From Jiangella asiatica (GTDB lineage: Bacteria; Actinomycetota; Actinomycetes; Jiangellales; Jiangellaceae): a stretch of DNA of 38,534 nt. The stretch lies in contig NZ_SMKZ01000061.1 in assembly GCF_004349065.1 (NCBI RefSeq), positions 1 to 38,534 of the forward strand, read 5' to 3'. Position 1 is the first letter of the stretch. Each line of letters begins with the position of its first letter. A program made the translations under genes and the position numbers. Positions 1 to 8,754 of this stretch are shown here, in pieces. Below the pieces are notes generated by a model that worked only from the letters and a program-made list of their open reading frames with translations, did no database searches and had not been told where the DNA came from.

Positions 1-181
1 TGTCCAGCCCAACAAACGACGACACCTGACCCGGATTCCAATCCCAAAACGACCGCGCGATCCCACTCACCGCCGGGTAGTACTGAAACACCACCAACAC
101 CACCACCAACGGCACCAACGCCACATACGCAAACCACGGGATCGACGCCACACGACGACGAGATACACCGGTGACTGCCAT
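1..181 (-). CDS. Sugar ABC transporter permease, N-terminal part
   Basis: The gene reads leftward and runs off the window, so only the first 60 codons are visible. The start is ATG at 181 with an AACGGAGGAC ribosome site 7-8 bases upstream. The peptide opens with a short basic stretch (VSRRR), then a long hydrophobic segment (IPWFAYVALVPLVVVLVVFQ) and the words YYPAVSGIARSFWDW. That is the usual start of a UgpA/LplB-type sugar permease: first membrane helix, then a periplasmic loop with a 'S..W' motif. It would import an oligosaccharide or sugar in a complex with a second permease, a binding lipoprotein and a shared ATPase, probably encoded to the left. Being divergent from a secreted glycosidase operon suggests uptake of that enzyme's products. 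This is inference. Family call is good, substrate unknown. Confidence 0.8.
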   Translation of the reverse strand, partial: MAVTGVSRRRVASIPWFAYVALVPLVVVLVVFQYYPAVSGIARSFWDWNPGQVSSFVGLD

Positions 182-220
182 GGTTGTCCTCCGTTGTACA
201 CGGAACGGCGGCGGTCTCGC

Positions 221-234
221 ATAAAACGATTCAA
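221..234. promoter_or_regulatory. Possible LacI-family operator
   Basis: ATAAAACGATTCAA is an imperfect palindrome around a central CG. It resembles the AAACG/CGTTT-type operators bound by many actinobacterial LacI regulators. It sits about 40 bp upstream of the divergent permease start and 140 bp upstream of the glycosidase start, a sensible place to repress either or both. Several positions break the symmetry, so this is a weak match. The rest of 182-373 shows no other clear structure. Confidence 0.3.
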
Positions 235-373
235 GAACCCTGGCGCATCGCCTCATCACTGTCAAGGGACGCGTCCGTGGCCGAATCAGGACACCTTATG
301 ACCTGACCGTTGATCGCGCGTCAGCGCTCGGACAGAGTCGCGGTACCTCGTCGGTCACGACCCGGGAGTCTCC

Positions 374-3300
374 ATGCGCCTGCCGCGCCCGCTCAGCCGT
401 GCCGCCGTCACCGCGGTCGCCGCCGCGTCCGTCGTCGCCGGCCTCGCCACCGTTGCGCCGCCCGCCGGCAGCGCGTCGGCGCTGCTCAGCGCCGCATCGA
501 CGCCCGCGAGTGACAGCTCTGCACCGGTCCCCGGGGTCACCGGCGTGGCCGTCACCGACGACGCCGTCACGGTGACCGGCACCGCTCCCCCGGACACCGT
601 GGTGGACGTGTACGCGCTGCCGACCGAGGCGGACGAGGCGTCGTGGGCCGACGGCGACCCTGTCGCCGCCGTCACCGCGACCGCCGAGGGCGCCTTCACC
701 GCCGAGATCGAGCGCGCGGCCGGCGAACGGGAGCTGTACTACGCCAAGTACCTGGCCGTCGCCGCCGGCGAGGTCCTCGGCACCTACCGCTACGCCGACG
801 ACGTCCGGATCACGCCGACCAACGACTACCCGTACCCGGACAGCCCCACGAAGAAGGGCCTGCAGGTCCAGATGACCGCCGACGCCGAGGAACTGGGCAT
901 CGGCCACGCCGGCATCAACGTCGCGTTCAACTCGCTGATGCAGCTGAGCGACGAAGGGCCGGGCGAGTCCATCCCGTTCGAGTCCGGCGCCACGACCTAC
1001 TACTTCGACGCCGACCACGTCGCCGGCCTGGACCGCCAGATCAAGCCGCTGTCGGACAACGGGGCGGTCGTGAACCTCATCCTCATCCTGTACCGCGACG
1101 ACGCGGCCAACTCGGCCTGGCCGGTGCTCAAGCACCCGGACGCGGACCTCACGGGCGGACCGGTCTTCGCGTTCAACACCGAGACCGCCGAGGGCGTCGC
1201 CCACTACACCGCGGCCATGGAGTTCCTCGCCGACCGCTACACCCGCGAGGACCAGCGCCACGGGCGGGCCACCGGGTTCATCGTCGGCAACGAGGTCGAC
1301 GCGCAGTTCGTCTGGCAGAACATGGGTGAGAAGCCGCTGGAGGAGTTCCTGCTGTCCTACGAGCGGGCGCTGCGGATCACCCACCTGGCCACCCGGGCGG
1401 CCTACGGCGAGGCACGGACCTACACGTCGCTCACCCACTCGTGGACCACGCCCAGCGGGCCCGCCGAGCCGTCCGGCCGGTTCTACCCGGGCAAGGACGT
1501 GGTGGACGGGCTCAACGCGCTCACCAAGGAGCACGGCGACTACCCCTGGTACATCGCACACCACCCGTACCCGGAGAACCTGCTCGACCCGGCGTTCTGG
1601 GAGGACACCACCGCGACGCCGGACCCGCGCACCACACCGCGCATCACGTTCAAGAACATCGAGGTGCTCAACGCGTACTTGCTCGGCGAGGAGCAGCTCT
1701 ACCGGGGGCAGCCGCGCCGGGTGATCCTGTCCGAGCAGGGCTGCAACACCCCCGGCACCTCCGTCGAGGCCGAGCGGCTGCAGGCGGCCTGCTACGCGCT
1801 CGCCTACTACAAGATCCACTTCCTGGAGTCGATCGACTCGTTCATCCTGCACCGCCACGTCGACCACAAGGTCGAGGGCGGGCTGCGGCTGGGCCTGTGG
1901 TGGTGGGACGACGAGCGACCGGAGCCGGCGCCGCCACGCGACCACAAGCTGATCTACGACGTGTTCCGCTACATCGACACCGAGCGGTCGCTCGAGGTCA
2001 CCGACTTCGCCCTCGACGTCATCGGCATCGACGACTGGTCGGAGCTGGTGGACGGCTGGGACCCCGACGCCCTCGCCGTACGTGACCTCCCGCGGACCGT
2101 CGGCGCCAGCGTGACCGCCCGGCCGTTGCGCGGCACGCCGCTGTTCGACTTCGACGACGGCACGACGCAGGGCTGGCGCACCTCCGACGCCGTCGACGAG
2201 GTCGAGGCGGTCGACGGGCACCTGCGGGCGGGCTTCACGTTCGAGGCGGGCATGGCGGCCGACCTGGCCAAGCTGTGGCGCGGCGCCGACGTCGTCCTGG
2301 ACCAGCCGGTCGACGCCGGCGACGCCGCCGCGGTGACGCTCCAGGTCCGCATCCCGGCCGACGCCGACATCGGCTCCCGCTACGCCCGGGTGCGGCTGTA
2401 CGGCGCGGACGGCAGCGTCGCCGAAGGCACCGCGCGGCTGCCGTCCGACGGCCGCTGGCACACCGTCGCCGTCGACGTCACCGGTTGGGACGGGCGCACC
2501 GCGATCGAGCGGATCAAAGTGTGGACCCGAGGCGACACCAACGCCGCGTGGTCCGGTCACATCGACGTCGACGACGTCCGGCTGGCCGGCGCGCTGGCAG
2601 GGGCCGACCGCGTCGCCAACGTCGAGATCGACGCCGCCGGCGCGGAGGGCATCGGCTCCGGTGCACCCGTCGACATCACCGTCCGCAACCACGACCTGCG
2701 GCCCGTGAGCGAGCCGGTCGCGGTGCAGGAGTGCGACGGCGTGTCCGTGACCCCGGACGCGCTCGACGCCACCGGCCTGGCACCCGGCGAGTCCCGCACG
2801 TTCACCGTCACCGTCGAACGGTCCGCGCCGGCCGACCCCTACGACCCGGCGCTGTGCTTCGTCGTCGCCGGTCACCGCTACACCGAGCGAGTAGCGGTGC
2901 CGCCGGAGCCCGTGCCGGTCCCGACCTCGATCTACGACTTCGACGACGGCACCACGCAGGGCTGGCAGGCCGGCCCCGGCATGGACTCCGTGGCGGCCGC
3001 CACCACCACGGCCAACGGGCCCGGCTCACCGCAGGCCGGCTCGCACCTGCTGGACGGAACCGCGACCGTGGGCTCGTCGCTGGCGCCGAAGACGATGCTC
3101 GCCGACCCGGCCACGCCCCTGGACCTCAGCGCGGCCCAGAGCGTCGTCGTCTACGTCAACTCCTACGGCGGCGCGCCCGGCGCCACCAGCTACCAGGTGA
3201 CGTTCAGGCTCGGCTCCGGCGACGACGAGCTCAGCATCACCGAGCCGTACTCGCCCGACGGCTGGAACGAGGTGCTGCTCGACGTGTCGTCCTGGGCCGG

Positions 3301-3409
3301 CCGGGCCGCCGTCGACCACCTCGAGGTCACCATGCACGCGGTCGGCGCCGACTACCCGACGTGGAACCCGCACTTCCAGATCGACTCCGTGGGGTGGTAC
3401 GGCGGTTGA
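374..3409 (+). CDS. Secreted DUF5722-like glycosidase with two C-terminal binding domains
   Basis: A 1011-aa exported protein. The N-terminus is a signal peptide: RLPRPLSR, then a hydrophobic Ala/Val stretch ending near PAGSASA. ATG at 374 is preceded by CGGGAG. Residues about 150-570 read as a TIM-barrel glycosidase of the DUF5722 type. GNEVD at residue about 305-309 (Glu307) and LSEQG at about 452-456 (Glu454) sit where clan GH-A enzymes carry the acid/base and the nucleophile. Aromatic patches such as HSWTTPSG and HHPYPEN would line a sugar cleft. Two repeats opening DFDDGTTQGW at about 592 and 855 begin beta-sandwich carbohydrate-binding-like domains. A CARDB/NEW3-like stretch lies between them. 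The gene overlaps the next by four bases, so the three downstream-running genes form one operon. The substrate is not readable from sequence. The family has few characterised members. Confidence 0.8.
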   Translation: MRLPRPLSRAAVTAVAAASVVAGLATVAPPAGSASALLSAASTPASDSSAPVPGVTGVAVTDDAVTVTGTAPPDTVVDVYALPTEADEASWADGDPVAAVTATAEGAFTAEIERAAGERELYYAKYLAVAAGEVLGTYRYADDVRITPTNDYPYPDSPTKKGLQVQMTADAEELGIGHAGINVAFNSLMQLSDEGPGESIPFESGATTYYFDADHVAGLDRQIKPLSDNGAVVNLILILYRDDAANSAWPVLKHPDADLTGGPVFAFNTETAEGVAHYTAAMEFLADRYTREDQRHGRATGFIVGNEVDAQFVWQNMGEKPLEEFLLSYERALRITHLATRAAYGEARTYTSLTHSWTTPSGPAEPSGRFYPGKDVVDGLNALTKEHGDYPWYIAHHPYPENLLDPAFWEDTTATPDPRTTPRITFKNIEVLNAYLLGEEQLYRGQPRRVILSEQGCNTPGTSVEAERLQAACYALAYYKIHFLESIDSFILHRHVDHKVEGGLRLGLWWWDDERPEPAPPRDHKLIYDVFRYIDTERSLEVTDFALDVIGIDDWSELVDGWDPDALAVRDLPRTVGASVTARPLRGTPLFDFDDGTTQGWRTSDAVDEVEAVDGHLRAGFTFEAGMAADLAKLWRGADVVLDQPVDAGDAAAVTLQVRIPADADIGSRYARVRLYGADGSVAEGTARLPSDGRWHTVAVDVTGWDGRTAIERIKVWTRGDTNAAWSGHIDVDDVRLAGALAGADRVANVEIDAAGAEGIGSGAPVDITVRNHDLRPVSEPVAVQECDGVSVTPDALDATGLAPGESRTFTVTVERSAPADPYDPALCFVVAGHRYTERVAVPPEPVPVPTSIYDFDDGTTQGWQAGPGMDSVAAATTTANGPGSPQAGSHLLDGTATVGSSLAPKTMLADPATPLDLSAAQSVVVYVNSYGGAPGATSYQVTFRLGSGDDELSITEPYSPDGWNEVLLDVSSWAGRAAVDHLEVTMHAVGADYPTWNPHFQIDSVGWYGG

Positions 3410-4293
3410 TCATCGACAGCCACTGCCACGCCTGGCGACGCTGGCCGTACGACGCCGCCGTCCCCGACCCGGACCACCGCGGCAGCGTCGACGCACTGCT
3501 CTACGAGCTGGACGCGGGCGGCGTCGAGCGGGCCGCCGTCGTCTGCGCCCGGATCGGCCACGAGGCCGGCCCGGGCTGCGCGAACGACGACAACAACGAC
3601 TACGTCGCGGCCGCGGCCGGCCGGCACCCGGACCGGCTGGTCACCGTCGCCGACGTCGACTCCTTCTGGCGGCCCGAGCACCACACGCCCGGCGCGGCGG
3701 ACCGGCTGCGCGAGGCGGCTGAGCGGTACGCACTGGCCGCGTTCACGCACTACGTGACCGAGCGGGACGACGGCTGGTTCGGGACCAACGACGGGCTCGA
3801 GTTCTTCGCCGCGGCCGCCGAGCTGGACCTCGTGGCGTCACTCGCGGTGCCGCCGGCCTGGTTCGACGCCGTCGGCGCCGTCGCCGCCGCACACCCGACA
3901 CTGCCGATCCTGCTGCACCACCTCGGGCACGTGCGGCCCGGCGACGACGACGCGATGGCCGGCCTGCTCGCCCTGGCCGGCCCACCCAATGTCCTGGTCA
4001 AGGTCTGCGGGTTCCACTACCTGACGGCGCCGCCGTGGGGGTTCCCGTTCGAGGCGGCCCGCGAGCGCGTGCTGCGGCCCGTCGCCGACGCGTTCGGCCC
4101 GCATCGGCTGGCGTGGGGCTCGGATTTCCCCGCCGCGCGCACCCACGTCACGTACACGCAGTCGCTCGCCGTCGTCCGCGACCACACCCCGTGGTGGACC
4201 GACGCCGAGCGCGACCTCGTCCTCGGCGGCACCCTGGACCGGGTGTTGCGAACCCGCCGCCCGCTGCGATCCCTTCCGTGGAGTCACCGATGA
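3406..4293 (+). CDS. Amidohydrolase-2 family metal-dependent hydrolase
   Basis: About 295 aa with the start IIDSHCHAW, the HxH metal motif of amidohydrolase_2 (PF04909-type) TIM barrels. Later motifs are LLHHLGH (residues about 166-172) and WGSDFPAAR near 240, which supply the barrel His and the catalytic Asp. Family members hydrolyse or decarboxylate small ring compounds and lactones, and those in sugar loci are often lactonases. I chose TTG 3406 because it overlaps the upstream stop as TTGA and puts the HxH at the usual distance from the N-terminus. GTG 3394 (+4 residues) is an alternative. It overlaps the downstream ATG as ATGA, so it is translationally coupled on both sides. No signal peptide is seen, so it is cytoplasmic. 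A sugar-lactone role is inferred from context. Confidence 0.8.
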   Translation: MIIDSHCHAWRRWPYDAAVPDPDHRGSVDALLYELDAGGVERAAVVCARIGHEAGPGCANDDNNDYVAAAAGRHPDRLVTVADVDSFWRPEHHTPGAADRLREAAERYALAAFTHYVTERDDGWFGTNDGLEFFAAAAELDLVASLAVPPAWFDAVGAVAAAHPTLPILLHHLGHVRPGDDDAMAGLLALAGPPNVLVKVCGFHYLTAPPWGFPFEAARERVLRPVADAFGPHRLAWGSDFPAARTHVTYTQSLAVVRDHTPWWTDAERDLVLGGTLDRVLRTRRPLRSLPWSHR

Positions 4294-6392
4294 CCGAGCA
4301 GCCCCTTCCCCGTGTGACGCACTCGCCGCACTACCGCCACGCCGCCTACGGCGGGGAGAGCGTCGCGCTGCACGCCGGCGCGATGCGGGTGGACGTGCAC
4401 CGGCGCACCACCGGCTGGGGCTGGGCCGAGCTCACCGGCCCGGACGGCACCGTGCTCGCCGTCCTGGACCACCTCGGCGAGGTGAGCCTGCGCGACTCGC
4501 CGGTGCCGGTGCGGCTCGAGGCCGACGCGGTGCGGCGCGAGGGCGACCACCGGCTGGTCTTCGACGTGCGCGCCCGGGTCGTCGCGGAGGCGCTGCGCGA
4601 CACGTCGTTCGCGAGGTGGATCGGCTCGCCGTTCGCCGGCCCGGCGCTGACGGGCCGCGTGAGCCTGAGCGCCGACCCCGACGGTGCCCGGCTCCGGCTG
4701 GAGTACGAGCTGCGGTCCGAGGCCGACCTCTACGTCCGGTACCTGCGCGGACCGTGGCTGCGGGTCGGTGAGGGGTCCTTCGGTGCCGAGCGCGACGACG
4801 CGATCCTGCCCGGCGTCGAGTGGGCGCTGGGCGAGGAGTGGACCAGCGGCACCGACTGGTTCCGTGACCCGTGGGCGATGCGGGTGACGCCGCACCGCAA
4901 CACCGTCGCCGTCCCGGTCATGGCGGTGTCGCGGGGCGGCTGGGCGGTCGCGCTGTCGTGGCGGCCGGACCAGGACTGCACCGGGTGGTTCAGCATGCCG
5001 CGCGAGCACCCGCAGCCGGTGTTCGCCGCACCCAACGTCGTCGAGCGCCGCGCCGGGTCGCTGCTCGGGCTGATGCTCCCCGAAGCGCGCGACCTCGGCG
5101 GCGACCACTGGCACGCCGACCCGCCCCTGGAACTGCACAAGGGACAGCAGATCGCCCTGACCGCCGAGGTGTCGGTGGTCGCCGGCCGGAGCCTCGACGC
5201 CGTCGTCGACTGGGTCCGCCGCCACGGCCTGCCCAAACCGCCGGCGCCGCGGTGGCCGGCCGAGGAGACGCTGCACCGGATCGCCGAGGCCTTCACCACC
5301 CGCCTCTGGCACGACGGGCGCGGCTACGGCACCGCCCAGTTCGACGGCGACGCGTTCCGCGCGGAGCCCGCGTTCGCGCGCGGCTACCTGGCGCGGTTCC
5401 CGGACAGCCCGCACGCGGACCGGCTGGCCGAGCAGATCGCGTCGCTGGTGCCAGCCGAGATCGCCGACGACACAGCCGCCCTGCAAGCCGAGGGCGACGA
5501 GCTGCTGGCCGCGCAGCGCCCCGACGGCTCGTTCGCGTTCGACCCCGAGGGACGGCACCGCACGAAGGACGACTTCCTCGTCGCCCGCGACCTGGTCGCG
5601 CCCATGGGCGTGGCCGGCGACACCGCGCTCGGCCTCAGCATGAAGCCGGCCATCCGGCTGTTCGAGCTGTTCACCGCCACCGCCGACACCCGCTACGCCG
5701 CAGCCGCACGGCGTGCCCTCGACGCCTGCCTCGACCTGCACCGGCCCGAGGGCGGCGACTACTGGGAGACCCCGCTGCACGCGCCCAACCTGCTCGCCGC
5801 CGGGCACGCCGCCGTCGCCTACGAGCTGGGCCACCGCGCCTTCGGCGACCCCCGCTACCGCGAGCGGACGGCGCACTGGCTGCGCACCCTGCTCGCCTTC
5901 ACCCACCTGTGGGAGCCGCCCGGGCTGCCGATGACCTACAACACCAAGCCGTGCCTGTGCTCGTCTGACTGGTACTTCGCCAACTGGGTCCGCGACCACG
6001 TCCAGTGGGAGGTGCTCACGACGTTCGCGCTGGCCGCCGGGCACGGGCTGGACCTCGCCGCCGCCGACCCCGAGATCGACTGGCGCCGCTACCAGGAGGG
6101 CGTCACCTGGGCGGCGGTGCGATGGCTCCTGGAGCACCGCGACGACACCTGGCGGCCGCACAACCTGCCCGACTCGCTGCGCCTGTACCGCGAGGGCCGG
6201 TTCGACCTGTGCCTGCCCGACACCCACAATGCGACCACCGGCCTCTACGGCGGGATGGCGATCATGCCCGACACCGTCGCCGTCAACCTGCTCGACCTGC
6301 TCCCGAAGGGCTCGGACCCCGACCCGCGACCCACGGCCCGTCGCCCTCAACCCTTCGACCCCACCCCCGCCCACCACTCGGACCCGCGCTGA
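4290..6392 (+). CDS. Six-hairpin glycosidase-like protein
   Basis: A 700-aa protein with no signal peptide. The first ~320 residues are beta-rich (GWGWAELTGPDG, FSMPREHPQPVF), and the last ~380 are helical with repeated Ala/Leu helices and aromatic, acidic loops (GDYWETPLHAPNLL, PMTYNTKPC, SDWYFANWV, DTHNATTGLYGG). That arrangement is an N-terminal beta-sandwich followed by an alpha/alpha toroid, as in six-hairpin glycosidases and some polysaccharide lyases. I cannot assign a GH family or a catalytic pair with confidence. The ATGA overlap with the amidohydrolase places it third in the secreted-glycosidase operon. It probably works inside the cell on imported oligosaccharides. The last 25 residues are Pro/Arg-rich and look like a disordered tail. 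Alternatives include an unsaturated-glucuronyl-hydrolase-like or heparinase-like enzyme. Confidence 0.6.
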   Translation: MTEQPLPRVTHSPHYRHAAYGGESVALHAGAMRVDVHRRTTGWGWAELTGPDGTVLAVLDHLGEVSLRDSPVPVRLEADAVRREGDHRLVFDVRARVVAEALRDTSFARWIGSPFAGPALTGRVSLSADPDGARLRLEYELRSEADLYVRYLRGPWLRVGEGSFGAERDDAILPGVEWALGEEWTSGTDWFRDPWAMRVTPHRNTVAVPVMAVSRGGWAVALSWRPDQDCTGWFSMPREHPQPVFAAPNVVERRAGSLLGLMLPEARDLGGDHWHADPPLELHKGQQIALTAEVSVVAGRSLDAVVDWVRRHGLPKPPAPRWPAEETLHRIAEAFTTRLWHDGRGYGTAQFDGDAFRAEPAFARGYLARFPDSPHADRLAEQIASLVPAEIADDTAALQAEGDELLAAQRPDGSFAFDPEGRHRTKDDFLVARDLVAPMGVAGDTALGLSMKPAIRLFELFTATADTRYAAAARRALDACLDLHRPEGGDYWETPLHAPNLLAAGHAAVAYELGHRAFGDPRYRERTAHWLRTLLAFTHLWEPPGLPMTYNTKPCLCSSDWYFANWVRDHVQWEVLTTFALAAGHGLDLAAADPEIDWRRYQEGVTWAAVRWLLEHRDDTWRPHNLPDSLRLYREGRFDLCLPDTHNATTGLYGGMAIMPDTVAVNLLDLLPKGSDPDPRPTARRPQPFDPTPAHHSDPR

Positions 6393-6457
6393 CCTGAGTG
6401 CGGGCGACGTGCCTGGGCACCCGATATCGCTCCACGATCCGGACAAATCCTCCGCCT

Positions 6458-7501
6458 TCAGTGCCGACGAGGCGTGCCAAGCCGCACCGGGCGCGGCGGG
6501 AGGGGCGGGACTCTCTCGGCGCGACCGGTGCGGGCGGCGGTGAGCATGGTCTCGAGGAACGCGACGGTCGCGGCGGCCGGGCGAGCGGGAGCGCGGTTCG
6601 GGCCGGTGCCGGCGATCAGGTCGGCGAACGACCGTGCCGGCGCTTCGGTGGGGTACGCGGGCTGGCTCGCCGGTGGGACGCGCACGACGCGGGAGCTGTC
6701 GGCCCGGTGCAGGACGACCCGGGCGGCCAGCAGGTCCTGGTCGACGGAGCCGGTGGTGCCGATGTAGCGGACGCCGTGCCGGATGCCCTGCCGGCCCATG
6801 CCGGTCGACGCGACGACGCCGGTGCCGCCGCCGTCGAACCGGAAGGCGGCGACGTCGTCGAGGTCGACGCCGAAGCCGCGGTGGTCGGTGAAGGCGACCA
6901 CCTGCGACACCTCGCGCCCGGTGACCCAGCAAACCATGCCCATGACGTGCGTGACCTGCGTGTGTGCCTGACCGCCGCCGAGCCGCGCGGAGTACGTGCC
7001 GCTGTCCCCCGACGCGGCGAAGATGTCCGCGGTGACGGAGCTGAACTCGGCGATCACCTGGACGAGCTCGCCGATCTCGCCGCGCACCGCCTCGCGGGCG
7101 AAGTCCACCGTCGCCGAGTACTGGTACGTGTAGCCGACGCTGAGGTGCAGCCCGGCCGCCTCGGCGGCGGTGACCAGGTCGAACGCGTCGGCGGCGGTCG
7201 TCGTCATGGTCTTCTCGACCAGCACGTGCAGGCCGGCGTCCAACGCCGCGCGGGCCAGCTCGTGGTGGGTGGCGTGCGGGGTGGCGACGACGACGCCGTC
7301 CACTCCGCCGTCGTCGATCAGCTCCGCCAGCGACGACGCCACCCGCGGCACGCCGTACCGGGACGCCAGCTCGCCGGCGCGCTCCGGCAGCGGGTCGCAC
7401 AGCGCCACCAGCTCGGCGCCGTCGTACCTGGCCAGCGCCGGGATGTGGTGGCTGGCCGCCCACCAGCCGGTCCCGACGACGGCGATGCGCGGCGCGCCCA
7501 T
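6458..7501 (-). CDS. Gfo/Idh/MocA family NAD(P)-dependent dehydrogenase
   Basis: 347 aa. The N-terminal Rossmann fold shows IAVVGTGWWAASHH (residues about 5-18), the GxGxxG-type dinucleotide site. VVVATPHATHH follows, and then the family signature HVLVEKTMTTT with the conserved Glu-Lys near residue 95. The C-terminal half is the alpha/beta substrate domain. Members oxidise or epimerise sugars, inositols or sugar acids with NAD(P). The ATG overlaps the stop of the rhamnonate-dehydratase homologue as ATGA, so it is the last gene of the SorC operon. It meets the preceding rightward operon tail to tail, 65 bp apart. The substrate is probably a sugar or sugar acid linked to the dehydratase pathway, but this is inferred from position only. 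Confidence 0.88.
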   Translation of the reverse strand: MGAPRIAVVGTGWWAASHHIPALARYDGAELVALCDPLPERAGELASRYGVPRVASSLAELIDDGGVDGVVVATPHATHHELARAALDAGLHVLVEKTMTTTAADAFDLVTAAEAAGLHLSVGYTYQYSATVDFAREAVRGEIGELVQVIAEFSSVTADIFAASGDSGTYSARLGGGQAHTQVTHVMGMVCWVTGREVSQVVAFTDHRGFGVDLDDVAAFRFDGGGTGVVASTGMGRQGIRHGVRYIGTTGSVDQDLLAARVVLHRADSSRVVRVPPASQPAYPTEAPARSFADLIAGTGPNRAPARPAAATVAFLETMLTAARTGRAERVPPLPPRPVRLGTPRRH

Positions 7502-8709
7502 CAGGCTGGTGCGGCCAACGCCGCCAGCGCCGGGCGCAGCTTCGCCTCCGGGCTGAGGGTCAGGCCGAAGCCCGGCTCGTCGTTCGGGGTGATCCAGCCG
7601 TCGACCGGCAGCACCTCACCGGTGAACAGCGGCGCATGCTGACCGGTGACCGAGCCGCCGTCGGCGGACAGCACCGGGAACTCGGCGAGGTCGCCGTCGG
7701 GTCGGGTGGCGACGAAGTGGTAGGCCGGCATGCCGCCGACGTGCGGGATGACCTTGACGCCGAAGACCTGGGCGATCGCGGAGATGCGCAGCAGCTCGGT
7801 GAGCCCGCCGCACCACGCCGGGTCGGGCTGGAGCACGTCGACGCCGGCCTCGCAGAGCAGCCGGAACCCGGCCGCGGTGTACTCGTGCTCGCCGGTGGTG
7901 AGCATCATCGACGCCGGCATCCGGTCGCGCAGCCGGCGCAGCCCGGCGTAGTCGTCCGGCGGCAGCGGTTCCTCGATCCAGGCCACCCCGAGGTCGGCGA
8001 CGGCCGCGGCCAGCCGGGCGGCGTAGTCGACGTCCAGCGACATCCAGCAGTCGTACATGATCGGGAAGTCGGCGGGCAGCTTGTCGCGGGCAGCGGCGGC
8101 GATCTCGACGTTGCGGCGCAACCCGTCCTCGCCCTCGCACGGCGCGTACGTCAGCGGCAGCTTGGAGCCGGCGAAGCCGAGATCGCGCGCGGTGGCCGGC
8201 TCCGGCCCGGTGGCGTATACCCGGACCGCGTCGCGGATCTTGCCGCCGAGCAGCGCGTGCACGGGCTCGCCGACGGCCTTGCCGTGCAGGTCCCACAGCG
8301 CGAGGTCGACGCCGGAGATGGCGTGCAGCACGATGCCCTTGCGCCCGTAGAGCAGCGTGCTGGAGAACATCCGGTCCCACAGCCGGCCGTGTGCCGAGGC
8401 GCGCTCTCCGACGACGAGGTACTCCAGGTGCTGCTGGATGATCGCCGCCGTGGCCAGGCCGCCGGAGGTGGTGGCGTGCCCGACGTGCCCGGACGCGCTC
8501 TCCACCTCGACGACGATGCCGCGGTTGGCCCGCGGCCCGATGGCGGACTGCCGGTTGTCGCGGAACTCCGCGTACTTCGTCATCGGGTTGGCGACCTTGC
8601 CCTGCAGCCAGTGCGTCGCCTCGGGCTTCGGCGCCGGGTCCGGTGGTGGTGGTGCGTCCTCGACAAACGTGCGCACGGCGACGATGCGGTCGGGCGGTGT
8701 GGCGCTCAC
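7501..8709 (-). CDS. rhmD: L-rhamnonate dehydratase-like enolase-superfamily enzyme
   Basis: 402 aa, very close in length and layout to Escherichia coli RhmD as I remember it. Shared landmarks are ATHWLQG and NPMTKYAEF near the N-terminus (the family's ANHW/TPMSKY region), SGVDLALWDL, and the metal ligands in MYDCWMS (Asp220), WIEEPLP (Glu246) and TTGEHEY (Glu274). PHVGG carries the general base His323, where RhmD has PHGSS. The expected reaction is dehydration of L-rhamnonate, or a close 6-deoxy or C5/C6 sugar acid, to the 2-keto-3-deoxy acid in a phosphate-free pathway. The GTG start at 8709 has GAGAGG upstream. It lies 45 bp downstream of the SorC regulator and is coupled to the Gfo/Idh gene. 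The changed loop after the catalytic His (VGGMPAYHF) may shift specificity. Confidence 0.8.
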   Translation of the reverse strand: MSATPPDRIVAVRTFVEDAPPPPDPAPKPEATHWLQGKVANPMTKYAEFRDNRQSAIGPRANRGIVVEVESASGHVGHATTSGGLATAAIIQQHLEYLVVGERASAHGRLWDRMFSSTLLYGRKGIVLHAISGVDLALWDLHGKAVGEPVHALLGGKIRDAVRVYATGPEPATARDLGFAGSKLPLTYAPCEGEDGLRRNVEIAAAARDKLPADFPIMYDCWMSLDVDYAARLAAAVADLGVAWIEEPLPPDDYAGLRRLRDRMPASMMLTTGEHEYTAAGFRLLCEAGVDVLQPDPAWCGGLTELLRISAIAQVFGVKVIPHVGGMPAYHFVATRPDGDLAEFPVLSADGGSVTGQHAPLFTGEVLPVDGWITPNDEPGFGLTLSPEAKLRPALAALAAPA

Positions 8710-8754
8710 GGCGTCCTCTCGGTGGTCCCTGCGTCGTGCTCCCTCTCCGTGGTG

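Noticed and set aside
296-2875. Long minus-strand open frame (859 codons) opposite the secreted glycosidase, and similar long antisense frames at 4284-7463, 10667-12058, 14475-15920, 22205-23542 and 24757-26178.
   Set aside because: They are mirrors of real genes in a very GC-rich genome. Composition is Arg/Gly/Ala/Val-rich with no motifs, ribosome sites or family words, and the opposite strand encodes clear proteins.
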